Positions 35,950 to 44,966 of a stretch of DNA of 64,000 nt are shown here, in pieces (position 1 is the stretch's first letter; each line of letters begins with the position of its first letter). The translations under genes and the position numbers were made by a program. Location: assembly GCF_001429165.1 (NCBI RefSeq), contig NZ_LMIR01000003.1, forward strand, positions 1 through 64,000, written 5' to 3'. The stretch comes from Agromyces sp. Root81 (lineage in GTDB: Bacteria; Actinomycetota; Actinomycetes; Actinomycetales; Microbacteriaceae). The notes beneath the pieces are model-generated. The model saw nothing but the letters and a program-made list of their open reading frames with translations. It was not told the origin of the DNA and searched no databases.

Positions 35950-37047
35950 TCAGATCGATGCGAGCTCGAGGCCGTGCGCTGCGGCGACGCCCTCGTTCGT
36001 GAGCTTGCCGGCCGTGGCGTTCAGGCCCTTCGCGAGCGCGGGGTCTGCGGCGAGCGCGGCCTCCCAGCCGAGGTCGGCGATCTTCAGCGTGTACGGCAGC
36101 GTCGCGTTCGTGAGCGCGGGCGTCGAGGTCGCGGGCACGGCACCGGGCATGTTGGCGACGCAGTAGTAGATCGCGTCGTGCACGCGGAACGTCGGCTCTG
36201 CGTGCGTCGTCGGGCGCGAGCCCTCGAAGCATCCGCCCTGGTCGATCGCGATGTCGACGAGCACCGAGCCCGGCTTCATGGTGGCGACCATCGCGTCGCT
36301 GACGACCTTCGGCGCCGCGGCACCCGGAACGAGCACGGCGCCGACGACGAGGTCGGCGTCCTTCAGCTGACGCGCGATCTCGTACGGTGAGGAGGCCAGG
36401 GTGTGGATGCGGTGGTCGTAGCGCGCGTCGATCTCGCGCAGCTTCGGCAGCGAGATGTCGAAGACGGTGACGTCGGCGCCGAGGCCGAGGGCAGTGGCCG
36501 CGGCCTGCTCGCCGGCCACACCGCCGCCGATGACGACGACCTTGGCGGGCGAGGTGCCGGGCACGCCCGCGAGCAGCATGCCGCGGCCGCCCTTCGAGGC
36601 GAGCAGTTCGGCAGCGCCGACCTGCGGGGCGAGCCGGCCGGCGACCTCGCTCATCGGGGTGAGGAGCGGCAGCGAGCGGTCGGCGAGCTGCACGGTCTCG
36701 TAGGCGATCGCCGTGACGCCCGAGTCGAGGATCGCGCGCGTCAGCGGCAGGTCGGCCGCGAGGTGGAGGTAGGTGAAGAGCGTGAGGTCGGTGCGGAGGA
36801 AGCCGTACTCGGCGGCGATCGGCTCCTTGACCTTCAGCACGAGGTCGGCCGACCACGCCTCGGCGGCGGTGGCGACGATCGTCGCGCCGGCCTCGGCGTA
36901 CTCGGTGTCGAGGTAGCCGGCTCCGGTGCCCGCGCCGGCCTGGATGGCGACGTCGTGGCCGCGGCCGACGAGCGCGTCGACGCCCGCGGGCGTCATCGCG
37001 ACGCGGAACTCGTTGTTCTTGATCTCTGCAGGCACGCCGATGCGCAT
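35950..37047 (-). CDS. ald: alanine dehydrogenase
   Basis: NAD-dependent reversible deamination of L-alanine to pyruvate and ammonium. It has 365 aa, near the family norm of about 370. MRIGVPAEIKNNEFRVAMTP opens the protein. Catalytic K74 (LKVKEP) and H95 (FTYLHLA) correspond to K75/H96 of mycobacterial Ald. GGGVAGEQAAATALGLGADV is the NAD-binding loop. The ATG at 37047 has a GGAG ribosome site 8 nt upstream. A divergent Lrp-type regulator gene suggests AldR-like control. Confidence 0.95.
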   Translation of the reverse strand: MRIGVPAEIKNNEFRVAMTPAGVDALVGRGHDVAIQAGAGTGAGYLDTEYAEAGATIVATAAEAWSADLVLKVKEPIAAEYGFLRTDLTLFTYLHLAADLPLTRAILDSGVTAIAYETVQLADRSLPLLTPMSEVAGRLAPQVGAAELLASKGGRGMLLAGVPGTSPAKVVVIGGGVAGEQAAATALGLGADVTVFDISLPKLREIDARYDHRIHTLASSPYEIARQLKDADLVVGAVLVPGAAAPKVVSDAMVATMKPGSVLVDIAIDQGGCFEGSRPTTHAEPTFRVHDAIYYCVANMPGAVPATSTPALTNATLPYTLKIADLGWEAALAADPALAKGLNATAGKLTNEGVAAAHGLELASI

Positions 37048-37192
37048 GGGTTGCTCCGTTAGCTGTGGTCCGAATGTCGTAGTGACGACTGGCATCATTC
37101 TCGCCGCTTGTTCGCCGTTCCGACAGATCGCCCGCACAGAATTCGGTAGGATCGCGATATCCGCTTCACTCATTCGAATCAAGGATGTCTCG

Positions 37193-37708
37193 ATGCCCGA
37201 CGAACCGCAGATCAGCGCACCCGGCGCCGAACCCACGCCCGTCGTGCTCGACGCGATCGATCGCCAGATCATCGCCCGGCTGCACGAGAACGCGCGCATC
37301 CCCAACGTCGATCTCGCGCGCACCGTCGGCATCTCGCCGTCGACCTGCCTCGCCCGGGTGCGCTCGCTCCGCGAACGCGGCGTCATCGTGCGCTACACCG
37401 CCGAGATCGATCCGGCCGCGCTCGGCTACCACCTGCAGGCGCTCGTGAGCGTGCGCATCCGGCCGGGCGCCCGGCACCTCATGGAGCAGATCTCCGATGA
37501 ACTCCGCACCCAGCCCGAGGTCGCCCAGCTCTTCTTCCTCGGCGGATCCGAGGACTTCCTCATCCATGTGCGCGTGCGCGACAGCGACCACGTGCGCCAG
37601 TTCGTGCTGAAGAACCTGTCGGCGAACCCGGCGGTCGCCCTGACCGAGACGAACCTCGTGTTCGAGCACCACACCGCACTGTCCGCCGGCCTTCGTGCCG
37701 TGATCTGA
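37193..37708 (+). CDS. Lrp/AsnC-family regulator
   Basis: DNA-binding protein of 171 aa. The N-terminal winged HTH (about 20-65: LDAIDRQIIARLHENARIPN, then VGISPSTCLARVRSLRERGVI) is followed by an AsnC ligand-binding RAM domain. The start at 37193 is chosen for AAGGA 8 nt upstream. It is divergent from ald with 145 nt between starts, the arrangement of aldR-ald in mycobacteria, so it probably activates or represses ald in response to an amino acid. No clear operator could be fixed by eye. Confidence 0.9.
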   Translation: MPDEPQISAPGAEPTPVVLDAIDRQIIARLHENARIPNVDLARTVGISPSTCLARVRSLRERGVIVRYTAEIDPAALGYHLQALVSVRIRPGARHLMEQISDELRTQPEVAQLFFLGGSEDFLIHVRVRDSDHVRQFVLKNLSANPAVALTETNLVFEHHTALSAGLRAVI

Positions 37709-37745
37709 GGGGCCGCCCGCTCTCGCCAGCGGGGGCATCCGGTCC

Positions 37746-37751
37746 TATCGT
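37746..37751 (+). promoter_or_regulatory. -10 element, leaderless DNA ligase mRNA
   Basis: TATCGT lies 7 nt before the ATG at 37759. Confidence 0.5.
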
Positions 37752-37758
37752 TGAGGCC

Positions 37759-38805
37759 ATGGCGCCCAACGAGATCGTCGCCCCCATGCTCGCCAAGGCC
37801 GTGCCCGGCGTGCCCGACCCCGACTCGGTCGAAGGCGGCCTCGCCTACGAGCCCAAATGGGACGGGTTCCGAGGCATCGTCTCGTTCGACGGCGAAGACG
37901 TCGAGATCGGCAGCCGCGGGGCGAAACCGCTCACCCGCTACTTCCCCGAGCTCGTCGAGGCGTTCACGCGCCTGCTGCCCGTGCCGTGCGTGCTCGACGG
38001 CGAGATCGTGATCTCGACGGCGCGCACCGGGCAGGCGCGGCTCGACTGGGAGGCGTTGTCCCAGCGCATCCACCCCGCTGCGAGCCGGGTCGAGCTGCTC
38101 GCCCGTGAGACGCCGGCGATGTTCGTGGCGTTCGACCTGATCGAGGCCGACGGCGTCTCGCTGCTCGACCAGCCGTTCTCCGAGCGCCGCGCAGCGCTCG
38201 AGCGCCTCGTCGGCGGGATCGGCGACCCGATCCGGCTGACCCGCATCACGACGGATGTCTCGCTCGCTCGCCGCTGGCTCGAGGAGTTCGAGGGCGCCGG
38301 GCTCGACGGCGTCGTCGCCAAGCCGCTCGCGGCCCCCTACTCCCCCGGCAAGCGGGTCATGCTGAAGGCGAAGCACCATCGCACCGCCGACGTGGTCGCG
38401 CTCGGCTACCGCATCCACGCCTCTGGCACTGGCGTCGGCTCCATCCTGCTCGGCCTCTACGACGACGAGGGCCGGCTCCGGAACGTCGGCGGCATGTCGG
38501 CGTTCAGCAACGCGCGCCGGCTCGAACTCATCGACGAGCTCGCCCCGTACGTCGAGCGCGGCGACGACGGCGCGGCGGTCACCGGCGAGACGGAACGCAG
38601 CCGGTTCTCGTCGGGCCGCGACGTGTCGTTCGTGCAGCTGCGGCCCGAGCTCGTGGCGGAGGTGCGCTACGACCAGCTCGAGGGCGACCGGTTCCGCCAC
38701 ACCGCGCAGTTCGAGCGGTGGCGGCCCGACCGGGAGCCCCGCTCGTGCACGTTCGAGCAGATCGAGCGGCCGGTCGCCTACGACCTCGACGACGTGCTCG
38801 GCTGA
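37759..38805 (+). CDS. ATP-dependent DNA ligase (LigC-like)
   Basis: Nucleotidyltransferase of 348 aa that seals DNA nicks. The adenylated lysine is K33 in EPKWDGFRG (motif I). LDGEIVI is motif III, VAFDLIE motif IIIa, LDGVVAKPL motif IV and KAKHHRTADVVALGYR motif V. An OB-fold domain follows, and the protein lacks polymerase and nuclease domains, so it corresponds to the small LigC type rather than LigD. Ku is not encoded nearby. Confidence 0.92.
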   Translation: MAPNEIVAPMLAKAVPGVPDPDSVEGGLAYEPKWDGFRGIVSFDGEDVEIGSRGAKPLTRYFPELVEAFTRLLPVPCVLDGEIVISTARTGQARLDWEALSQRIHPAASRVELLARETPAMFVAFDLIEADGVSLLDQPFSERRAALERLVGGIGDPIRLTRITTDVSLARRWLEEFEGAGLDGVVAKPLAAPYSPGKRVMLKAKHHRTADVVALGYRIHASGTGVGSILLGLYDDEGRLRNVGGMSAFSNARRLELIDELAPYVERGDDGAAVTGETERSRFSSGRDVSFVQLRPELVAEVRYDQLEGDRFRHTAQFERWRPDREPRSCTFEQIERPVAYDLDDVLG

Positions 38806-38825
38806 GGCGATCGGCGGATCGGATC

Positions 38826-39521
38826 GTGACCACGGCGACGAACACGCCGCACCGGTACGAACGCGAGAGCGTCGAGTTCGCGCGCACCTTCGCGTTCCTC
38901 GACGCCGTGTACGCGATCGCCCTCACGCTGCTCGTGGTGAACATCGACCCGCCCGAGGCATCCGCGTGGCGGAGCCTGTCGACGCTGCTCGACAGCGGAC
39001 TCGGCTGGCAGCTGCTCGGGTTCGGCATCAGCTTCGCGGTGATCGCCGTGTTCTGGCGCGCCAACCACCGCATCGTCGCGGGGTTCAGCGCGATCACGCC
39101 CGCGACCATCACCGCCAACCTCGTGGCGATCGCGTTCGTCGTGCTCATCCCCTTCTCGACCCAGGGCGTCAGCGACGTCGAGCTCGCCGACGAACCGCTC
39201 ACGGTCGTGGTCTACGCGCTGAACATCAGCATCGCCGTGCTCGCCCAGTCCGCGGTCTTCTTCGTCGCCCGCCGCGACCGGGTGCTGCGCGATCCGCTCC
39301 CCAGACGCGCCGACACGGTGAAGTTCATCGACACCCTCATGACGCCGATCGTGTTCCTCGCCTCGATCCCGGTGGCCTACCTGGCCGGCACCGACTGGGC
39401 GCGGTACACCTGGGCACTCCTCATCGTCATCGGCCCGCTCAGTGGGCGGTGGGCCGACCGGCGCATCGCCCGGATCCGGGCATCGGCGGCACCGCATCCC
39501 GCGGGCCGAGAGGCCGGCTGA
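38826..39521 (+). CDS. TMEM175-like potassium channel (DUF1211)
   Basis: Membrane protein of 231 aa with about six hydrophobic segments. The first carries RTFAFLDAVYAIALTLLVVNI, matching the FSDxVxAIAxTLL signature of bacterial TMEM175/DUF1211 channels, with Leu in place of the usual Ser. Bacterial homologues form tetrameric, weakly selective K+ channels. GTG start at 38826, 20 nt after the ligase stop, so probably co-transcribed. No -10 was seen of its own. Confidence 0.87.
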   Translation: MTTATNTPHRYERESVEFARTFAFLDAVYAIALTLLVVNIDPPEASAWRSLSTLLDSGLGWQLLGFGISFAVIAVFWRANHRIVAGFSAITPATITANLVAIAFVVLIPFSTQGVSDVELADEPLTVVVYALNISIAVLAQSAVFFVARRDRVLRDPLPRRADTVKFIDTLMTPIVFLASIPVAYLAGTDWARYTWALLIVIGPLSGRWADRRIARIRASAAPHPAGREAG

Positions 39522-39600
39522 CCAGTCGGGCGAACCGAGGGAGCAGCGCCCCCGAGTTCGCGTGTGCATTCCGCGCCTCGCGAGGTGCGACGATTGAAGG

Positions 39601-42600
39601 ATGCCCGTCGACACGTACCCGTTCGTGGAGGAACTCGCGATCGCGAGATTCGTCGGTCCGCTGAACCTGAGCCGCGGCCGCACCGCCGAACGGGCGGGGG
39701 CGGTCATCTCGCTGAACTGGGACCCGGCGCACTTCCGGCTGAGCGCCGACGTGCGCGGCACGGCACCCGAGCCGTACCGTTCGAGCGTGAAGCTCGACCT
39801 GGGAATGCCCGGGCGCGCCACGATCCTCGCCGGCGCGTGCACCTGCCCCGTCGGCCGCAACTGCAAGCACGTCGCCGCGACCCTGATCGCGGCGGCTGAA
39901 CGGCACAAGCGGGAGCAGGCCGAGGCCGCCGACACCGACCTTCGCGACTCCGCGAGCGCGGCAGCCGCCGGATGGCGCGGTGAGCTGGCAGTGCTCGCGG
40001 GCACGACCGAGGGCTCCGACGGGCACTCGGATGCCTCGGCGACCCGCCTGCCGCTGGCGCTCCAGTTCGAGCTGCGCGAGCGGGTCTCGCGCAAGAGCAG
40101 CGCCAGACAGACGGCGCGCGACGAACCCGCGTCGTCGGCGGCATCCGTCGACCGACTCGCAGTGCGCCCCGTCACGCGGGGCACGCGCGGCGGCTGGATC
40201 AAGGGCAGTCTCACCTGGCAGAACGTCGGCTTCCAGGGGCGGGCGGGCGGGTTCGACCCGGCGCAGGCGCGATGGTTCGCAGAGTTCTCGCTGTTGAAGG
40301 GCACCCGGCACTCGGCCTTCGCCGAGTACGGCTCTGCGTGGATCTCGCTCGACGAGTACGAGAGCCGCACGCTGTGGGCGCTGCTGGAGTCGGCGCCGCG
40401 CCTCGGCATCGCGCTCGTCGGCAGCACGGCGCGCACGGTGATCGACGTCGCCGGCCCCGCCGTGATCGGACTCGACGCACGACGCGCAGCGCCGGAGTCG
40501 AGCGACGACGCGGCGCAGGCTGCCGAACCGGACGACGACGACGCCGTCGTCGGCGGCGGCGGCGATCCCGACGCCGATGCACCTGAGACCGATGCCGACC
40601 TCGTGCTCACGCCCTCGGTCGCCGTCGGCGGACGCAGCTACCCGAGCGAGCAGGTGCGCCTCATCGGCGATCACGGCGTCTACGCCTACGACTTCGCCCT
40701 GGGCACGATCACCGTCGCCCCGCTCGCGGCGCCGCTCACCGCTGCTGGCCGCGCCGCGGTACGGCGACGCGCACCGATCGTCGTGCCGGCGGGCGAGGTC
40801 ACGGCCTTCGTCGAGGAGCAGTACGCCCCGCTCGCGCGGTCGCTGCGGCTCGCGAGCGGTGACGGCAGCTTCGAGCTGCCCGAGCTGCCGCCCGCGACCC
40901 TCGTCGTCACGATGCACCACGAGCCGAACCACGTCGTGCGACTGGAGTGGCGATGGGAGGCCGACGGCGGGCGCCGCTTCGCACTCGACGCGCCAGATGC
41001 CGAGTTCCACGACCCCGAACGTGAGCGGCTCGTCGCGACATCCGCTGCCGCCCTGCTCGCCGACGATCCCGCCGGCCTGCCTGCGGTGACCACCGGACCA
41101 GAGCCGAGGCTCCGCCCCGAGGCGACGCTGCGCGGACTCGCGAGCGCCGAGTTCGCGGCTCGACTGCTGCCGCGGTTGCAGGAGCTCGAGCGACTGCGCG
41201 TCGACGTCGTCGGCGACCCGCCCGCCTACCGCGAACTCGTCGAGGCGCCCACGCTCACCGTCACGACCGTCGAGAGCGAGCGGACCGACTGGTTCGACCT
41301 CGGCGTGGTCGTCACCGTCGAGGGCAAGCGCGTGCCGTTCGGGCCGCTGTTCAGCGCGCTCGCGAAGGGACGGGCGAAGCTCATGCTCGTCGACGGCAGC
41401 TACCTGTCGCTGAAGCAGCCCGTGTTCGACCCGCTGCGCGAACTCATCGAAGAGGCCGGTTCGCTCCGCGAGTGGGAGGCGGGGCTGCGCATCAGTCGCT
41501 ACCAGACGAGCCTCTGGGCGGAGTTCGAGGATCTGGCCGACCAGTCCGAGACGGCCGTGGCCTGGCGCGAGACCGTCGCCGGGCTCCGCGCGGCCGACGG
41601 CGTCGACGAGATCGCCCCGCCCGCCGGCCTCGCGATGGAGCTGCGCCCCTACCAGCTGGCCGGATTCCGCTGGCTCGCGTTCCTCCACCGGCACGGGCTC
41701 GGCGGTATCCTCGCCGACGACATGGGCCTTGGCAAGACCGCGCAGACCCTCGCGCTCATCGCGCACACATACGAGACCGCGCCAGCGGGCGAGCGGCTCC
41801 CGTTCCTCGTCGTGGCACCGACCTCCGTCGTCTCGAACTGGGCGGCCGAGGCCGCGCGGTTCGTGCCGGGCCTGCGCGTCGAGACGGTGACGGCCACCCG
41901 GGCGGCCAGTCGGACGCGGCTCGCGGATGTCGCGGCGCGCGCCGACATCGTCGTGACGAGCTACGCGATCCTCCGGCTCGACGCTCCCGAGTTCGCCGGG
42001 CTCGAGTGGTCGGGGCTCGTGCTCGACGAGGCGCAGTTCGTGAAGAACCACTCGTCGAAGGCGAACGCCGCGGCCCGTGACATCCGTGCGCCGTTCCGCC
42101 TCGCCGTCACCGGCACGCCCGTCGAGAACAACCTGCTGGAGCTCTGGGCGCTGCTGAAGATCGTCGCGCCCGGACTCTTCCCCTCGGCCCGCGGCTTCGC
42201 CGAACGGTTCGCCCGGCCGATCGAGAACGACCACAACGCCGAACGACTGGCGACGCTGCGCCGGCGCATCCGCCCGTTCATGCTGCGCCGCACGAAGGAC
42301 GTCGTCGCTCCCGAGCTGCCGCCGAAGCAGGAGCAGGTGCTGACCGTGCAGCTCGACCCGGAGCACCAGCGGGTGTACGACGCGTTCCTGCAGCTCGAGC
42401 GGCAGAAGCTGCTCGGCCTCATCGACGACCTCGACCGCAACCGGTTCACGGTGTTCCGCTCGCTCACCCTGCTCCGCATGCTGAGCCTGCATGCGGGTCT
42501 CATCGACTCCGAACAGTACGCCGACGTGCCCTCCGCGAAGCTCGACGCCCTGTTCGACCAGCTCGACGAGGTCGTCGCCGAGGGGCACCGTGCGCTCGTC

Positions 42601-43038
42601 TTCAGCCAGTTCACCTCGTTCCTGCAGATCGCCGCCGCCCGGCTCGAGGCGGCCGGCGTGCCGTACGCCTACCTCGACGGGGCGACGACCAAGCGGGCCG
42701 ACGTCATCGCCAAGTTCCGCGACGGCGACGCACCGGTGTTCCTGATCAGCCTGAAGGCGGGCGGGTTCGGCCTGAACCTCACCGAGGCCGACTACGTCTT
42801 CCTCCTCGACCCGTGGTGGAACCCCGCGAGCGAGGCGCAGGCCGTCGACCGCGCCCACCGCATCGGCCAGTCGAAGCCGGTCAACGTCTACCGCATGGTC
42901 GCCGAGGGCACGATCGAGGAGAAGGTGATGGCGCTCAAGGCCCGCAAGGCGAAGCTCGTCTCCTCGCTCATGGACGACGGCGAGCTCTTCAGCGAGACCC
43001 TGACGGCCGACGACATCCGGGGCCTGCTCGGCGGCTGA
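39601..43038 (+). CDS. SNF2-family helicase with N-terminal SWIM zinc finger
   Basis: Large DNA-translocase of 1145 aa. An N-terminal SWIM finger is formed by C80-x-C82-x5-C88-x-H90 (CTCPVGRNCKH). A long linker contains an acidic low-complexity patch near residues 300-325. The SF2 motor has ADDMGLGKTAQT (Walker A, about 706-715), LDEAQ at about 808, VTGTPVENNL, and in the second lobe LKAGGFGLNL and DRAHRIGQSKPVNVYRMV. Typical of the bacterial HepA/RapA-like SWIM-SNF2 group. It follows a ligase and channel gene, and its in-vivo role is unknown. Confidence 0.93.
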   Translation: MPVDTYPFVEELAIARFVGPLNLSRGRTAERAGAVISLNWDPAHFRLSADVRGTAPEPYRSSVKLDLGMPGRATILAGACTCPVGRNCKHVAATLIAAAERHKREQAEAADTDLRDSASAAAAGWRGELAVLAGTTEGSDGHSDASATRLPLALQFELRERVSRKSSARQTARDEPASSAASVDRLAVRPVTRGTRGGWIKGSLTWQNVGFQGRAGGFDPAQARWFAEFSLLKGTRHSAFAEYGSAWISLDEYESRTLWALLESAPRLGIALVGSTARTVIDVAGPAVIGLDARRAAPESSDDAAQAAEPDDDDAVVGGGGDPDADAPETDADLVLTPSVAVGGRSYPSEQVRLIGDHGVYAYDFALGTITVAPLAAPLTAAGRAAVRRRAPIVVPAGEVTAFVEEQYAPLARSLRLASGDGSFELPELPPATLVVTMHHEPNHVVRLEWRWEADGGRRFALDAPDAEFHDPERERLVATSAAALLADDPAGLPAVTTGPEPRLRPEATLRGLASAEFAARLLPRLQELERLRVDVVGDPPAYRELVEAPTLTVTTVESERTDWFDLGVVVTVEGKRVPFGPLFSALAKGRAKLMLVDGSYLSLKQPVFDPLRELIEEAGSLREWEAGLRISRYQTSLWAEFEDLADQSETAVAWRETVAGLRAADGVDEIAPPAGLAMELRPYQLAGFRWLAFLHRHGLGGILADDMGLGKTAQTLALIAHTYETAPAGERLPFLVVAPTSVVSNWAAEAARFVPGLRVETVTATRAASRTRLADVAARADIVVTSYAILRLDAPEFAGLEWSGLVLDEAQFVKNHSSKANAAARDIRAPFRLAVTGTPVENNLLELWALLKIVAPGLFPSARGFAERFARPIENDHNAERLATLRRRIRPFMLRRTKDVVAPELPPKQEQVLTVQLDPEHQRVYDAFLQLERQKLLGLIDDLDRNRFTVFRSLTLLRMLSLHAGLIDSEQYADVPSAKLDALFDQLDEVVAEGHRALVFSQFTSFLQIAAARLEAAGVPYAYLDGATTKRADVIAKFRDGDAPVFLISLKAGGFGLNLTEADYVFLLDPWWNPASEAQAVDRAHRIGQSKPVNVYRMVAEGTIEEKVMALKARKAKLVSSLMDDGELFSETLTADDIRGLLGG

Positions 43039-43070
43039 GCGCCGCTGTGCGGTGTCGACGGATGTCGCGA

Positions 43071-43145
43071 TGGTGCCCCCGGCAGGATTCGAACCTGCGC
43101 TTCCGACTTAGGAGGTCGGCACTCTATCCCCTGAGTTACGGGGGC
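43071..43145 (-). tRNA. tRNA-Arg(CCT)
   Basis: Cloverleaf on the minus strand with acceptor stem GCCCCCG/CGGGGGC. The anticodon arm is CCGAC-CTCCTAA-GTCGG, giving anticodon CCT (codon AGG), and the T arm is GCAGG-TTCGAAT-CCTGC. The discriminator base is A, and the 3' CCA is genome-encoded (43073-43071). Confidence 0.95.
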
Positions 43146-43157
43146 GGCCGTAAGAGT

Positions 43158-43754
43158 CTACTTCCTGCGATTGCTGGTCTCCGCCTGCGCATGGCAGTTC
43201 GGGCAGAGCAGGCGAAGGTTCGAGAGTTCGTTGTTGAGCCGGTCGCCGTCGACGTGGTCGAGTTCGAGGGTCAGTGGCCGCCCATTCCACTCCGGGCCGA
43301 GTCCGCACGAGATGCACGCGTTCTCGATTCCGAGCCGAGTCGTCATCCACCGTTTCAGCGATTTGCTGTCCTGAGGCACGTCAGTGCGCCGGAAACGTGC
43401 TCGCACCTGATCGTCGTCGAGGCGCGGAGCAACGACTCGGGCCCGCCACTCGCCCTTCTTCGCAACCGGCAGCGTCACCCCGAGCCGCTCTGCGGTGAGC
43501 GCCGCCCGACGGTAGTTCCCGCTGTACTTGGAGGCGCCGATGCGGTCGAGCACCTCAGCGACCGTGGACGATTCGGCACACGCGATGACGAACCGCTCGG
43601 GATCCCACGGCTTCGCCGGCGCACGGCCGTTGGTACGGAGGCCGTGCTGTGTCAGCCAGTACCGCACGGTCGTGTGCGAGACCTCGAGCCGGTCGGCGAT
43701 CGCGCGCTGAGTGAGCCCGTCTTCGCAGAGGGCAGCGAGGGCGTCGCGTTCCAT
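43158..43754 (-). CDS. HNH endonuclease with N-terminal HTH
   Basis: Protein of 198 aa. Residues 1-45 (LCEDGLTQRAIADRLEVSHT then TVRYWLTQHGL) are a resolvase-like HTH. The C-terminal HNH domain has C147-x2-C150, the ELDHVDGD motif with H167, N175, and C184-x2-C187-H188, so both the zinc knuckle and catalytic His are intact. It sits 13 nt upstream of tRNA-Arg(CCT) on the same strand. HNH genes beside tRNAs are often remnants of mobile elements, but no integrase or repeats were seen. TAGCTT lies 6 nt before the ATG. Confidence 0.88.
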   Translation of the reverse strand: MERDALAALCEDGLTQRAIADRLEVSHTTVRYWLTQHGLRTNGRAPAKPWDPERFVIACAESSTVAEVLDRIGASKYSGNYRRAALTAERLGVTLPVAKKGEWRARVVAPRLDDDQVRARFRRTDVPQDSKSLKRWMTTRLGIENACISCGLGPEWNGRPLTLELDHVDGDRLNNELSNLRLLCPNCHAQAETSNRRK

Positions 43755-43822
43755 GCGTCGAAGCTAACCTCGACCACCGTCAGGCAGCCCGCCGTCGTGC
43801 TCGCATCCTGGCCGGCTCGCGG

Positions 43823-43828
43823 TAGCGT
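43823..43828 (+). promoter_or_regulatory. -10 candidate for lactonase gene
   Basis: TAGCGT about 55 nt upstream of the ATG at 43884, in a 129-nt intergenic region. Confidence 0.3.
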
Positions 43829-43883
43829 GTTCTGCGGCGCGCGCGCGTCAGCGAACCGCGGCCGGGCCGCAGAACGGGGCGGC

Positions 43884-44924
43884 ATGGGCGAGTCGACGGG
43901 CACGAGGTTCTGGGTGGGCGCGTCGACGCTCGGCGTGCTCGGCACAGCGGCGCGGGGCATCCGGCCGCTGGATGTCGCGGCAGACGGCGCGACGACGCTC
44001 GGCGATCCCGTCGACGTCGGGCCCAACCCCATGTTCCTCGCGGTCTCCCCCGCCACCGGCGTGCTCGGCATCGTGCACGAGCTCGCCGAGGGTCTCGTCT
44101 CGACGTGGACGATCGAGGGCGACCTCGTCGTGCCGTTCGGCCGGCCGGGCGCCACCGGCGCAGCCGACCCCTGCCACCTCGCCTTCGACGAGGCGGGCGA
44201 GCTGGTCTTCGCGGCGAACTACTCGGGCGCACGGCTCTCGGTGCATCACGCGGCACCGGATGCCCCGGCTGACGTCGTGCTCGCCGCCGACTTCACCGGC
44301 ACCGGCCCGAACGCCGAGCGGCAGGAGTCGTCGCACCCCCACCAGGCGGTCGTCGACACCGCACGCAACGAGCTGCTCGTGCCCGATCTCGGCGCCGACC
44401 GGGTGCGGGGGCTCTCGTTCGACGAACTGCCGGCGCGCCTCGACCACGACGACGCCCGTGACATCGAGCTGCACGCCGGAGCGGGCCCCCGCCACCTCGT
44501 CATCGCCGGCGACCTCGCGATCACCGCGAACGAGCTCGACCGCACCGCGAGCATCATCGATCTCGCCGAGCGGCGCGAAGTGGCGTGGTGCTCGATCGGC
44601 GACGACGTCGAGCCCCGCGGCCTCGGCTGCTCGGCGATCCGCCTGACGCGCGGCGGCATCGTGCTCATCGGCGACCGCGACGCCGACGCGCTCCGCGGCC
44701 TGCGCTTCGATCCGGAGGCGCGCACGCTCGAACTCGTGGCGACGGTCGCGACCGGCGGGCGGCATCCGCGCGATCTCGAACTGACGCACGACGAGCGGTT
44801 CGCGCTCGTGGCGGATCAGGGCTCGGACTCGATCGCCGTCATCGCGCTCGACGCCGACGGTGCACCGGCCTCGGTCGTCGGGGTCGTCGAGACCCCGGCG
44901 CCCGCCTGCCTGGCGCGCCTCTAG
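43884..44924 (+). CDS. lactonase-family beta-propeller protein
   Basis: Protein of 346 aa with seven-bladed propeller repeats, recognisable by recurring GPNPMFLAVSP, DPCHLAFDEAGELVFAANYSG, SHPHQAVVD and GRHPRDLELTHDERFALVADQG blocks. These are typical of 6-phosphogluconolactonase (Pgl/YbhE)-type lactonases. No signal peptide is seen, so a cytosolic sugar-lactone hydrolase is likely. It is not linked to pentose-phosphate genes here. GGGGCGG is a weak ribosome site. Confidence 0.87.
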   Translation: MGESTGTRFWVGASTLGVLGTAARGIRPLDVAADGATTLGDPVDVGPNPMFLAVSPATGVLGIVHELAEGLVSTWTIEGDLVVPFGRPGATGAADPCHLAFDEAGELVFAANYSGARLSVHHAAPDAPADVVLAADFTGTGPNAERQESSHPHQAVVDTARNELLVPDLGADRVRGLSFDELPARLDHDDARDIELHAGAGPRHLVIAGDLAITANELDRTASIIDLAERREVAWCSIGDDVEPRGLGCSAIRLTRGGIVLIGDRDADALRGLRFDPEARTLELVATVATGGRHPRDLELTHDERFALVADQGSDSIAVIALDADGAPASVVGVVETPAPACLARL

Positions 44925-44966
44925 GTCGCGAGACGCCCCGGCGGGCCGCCTCGACCGCGAAGCGAC

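Noticed and set aside
35934..35951. terminator between the CstR-like gene and ald
   Set aside because: GATCAG/CTGATC is only 6 bp, weakly GC-rich and overlaps the ald stop codon; not convincing.
39439..42858. 1139-codon minus-strand open frame opposite the SNF2 helicase
   Set aside because: Shadow frame; SWIM and helicase motifs are on the plus strand.
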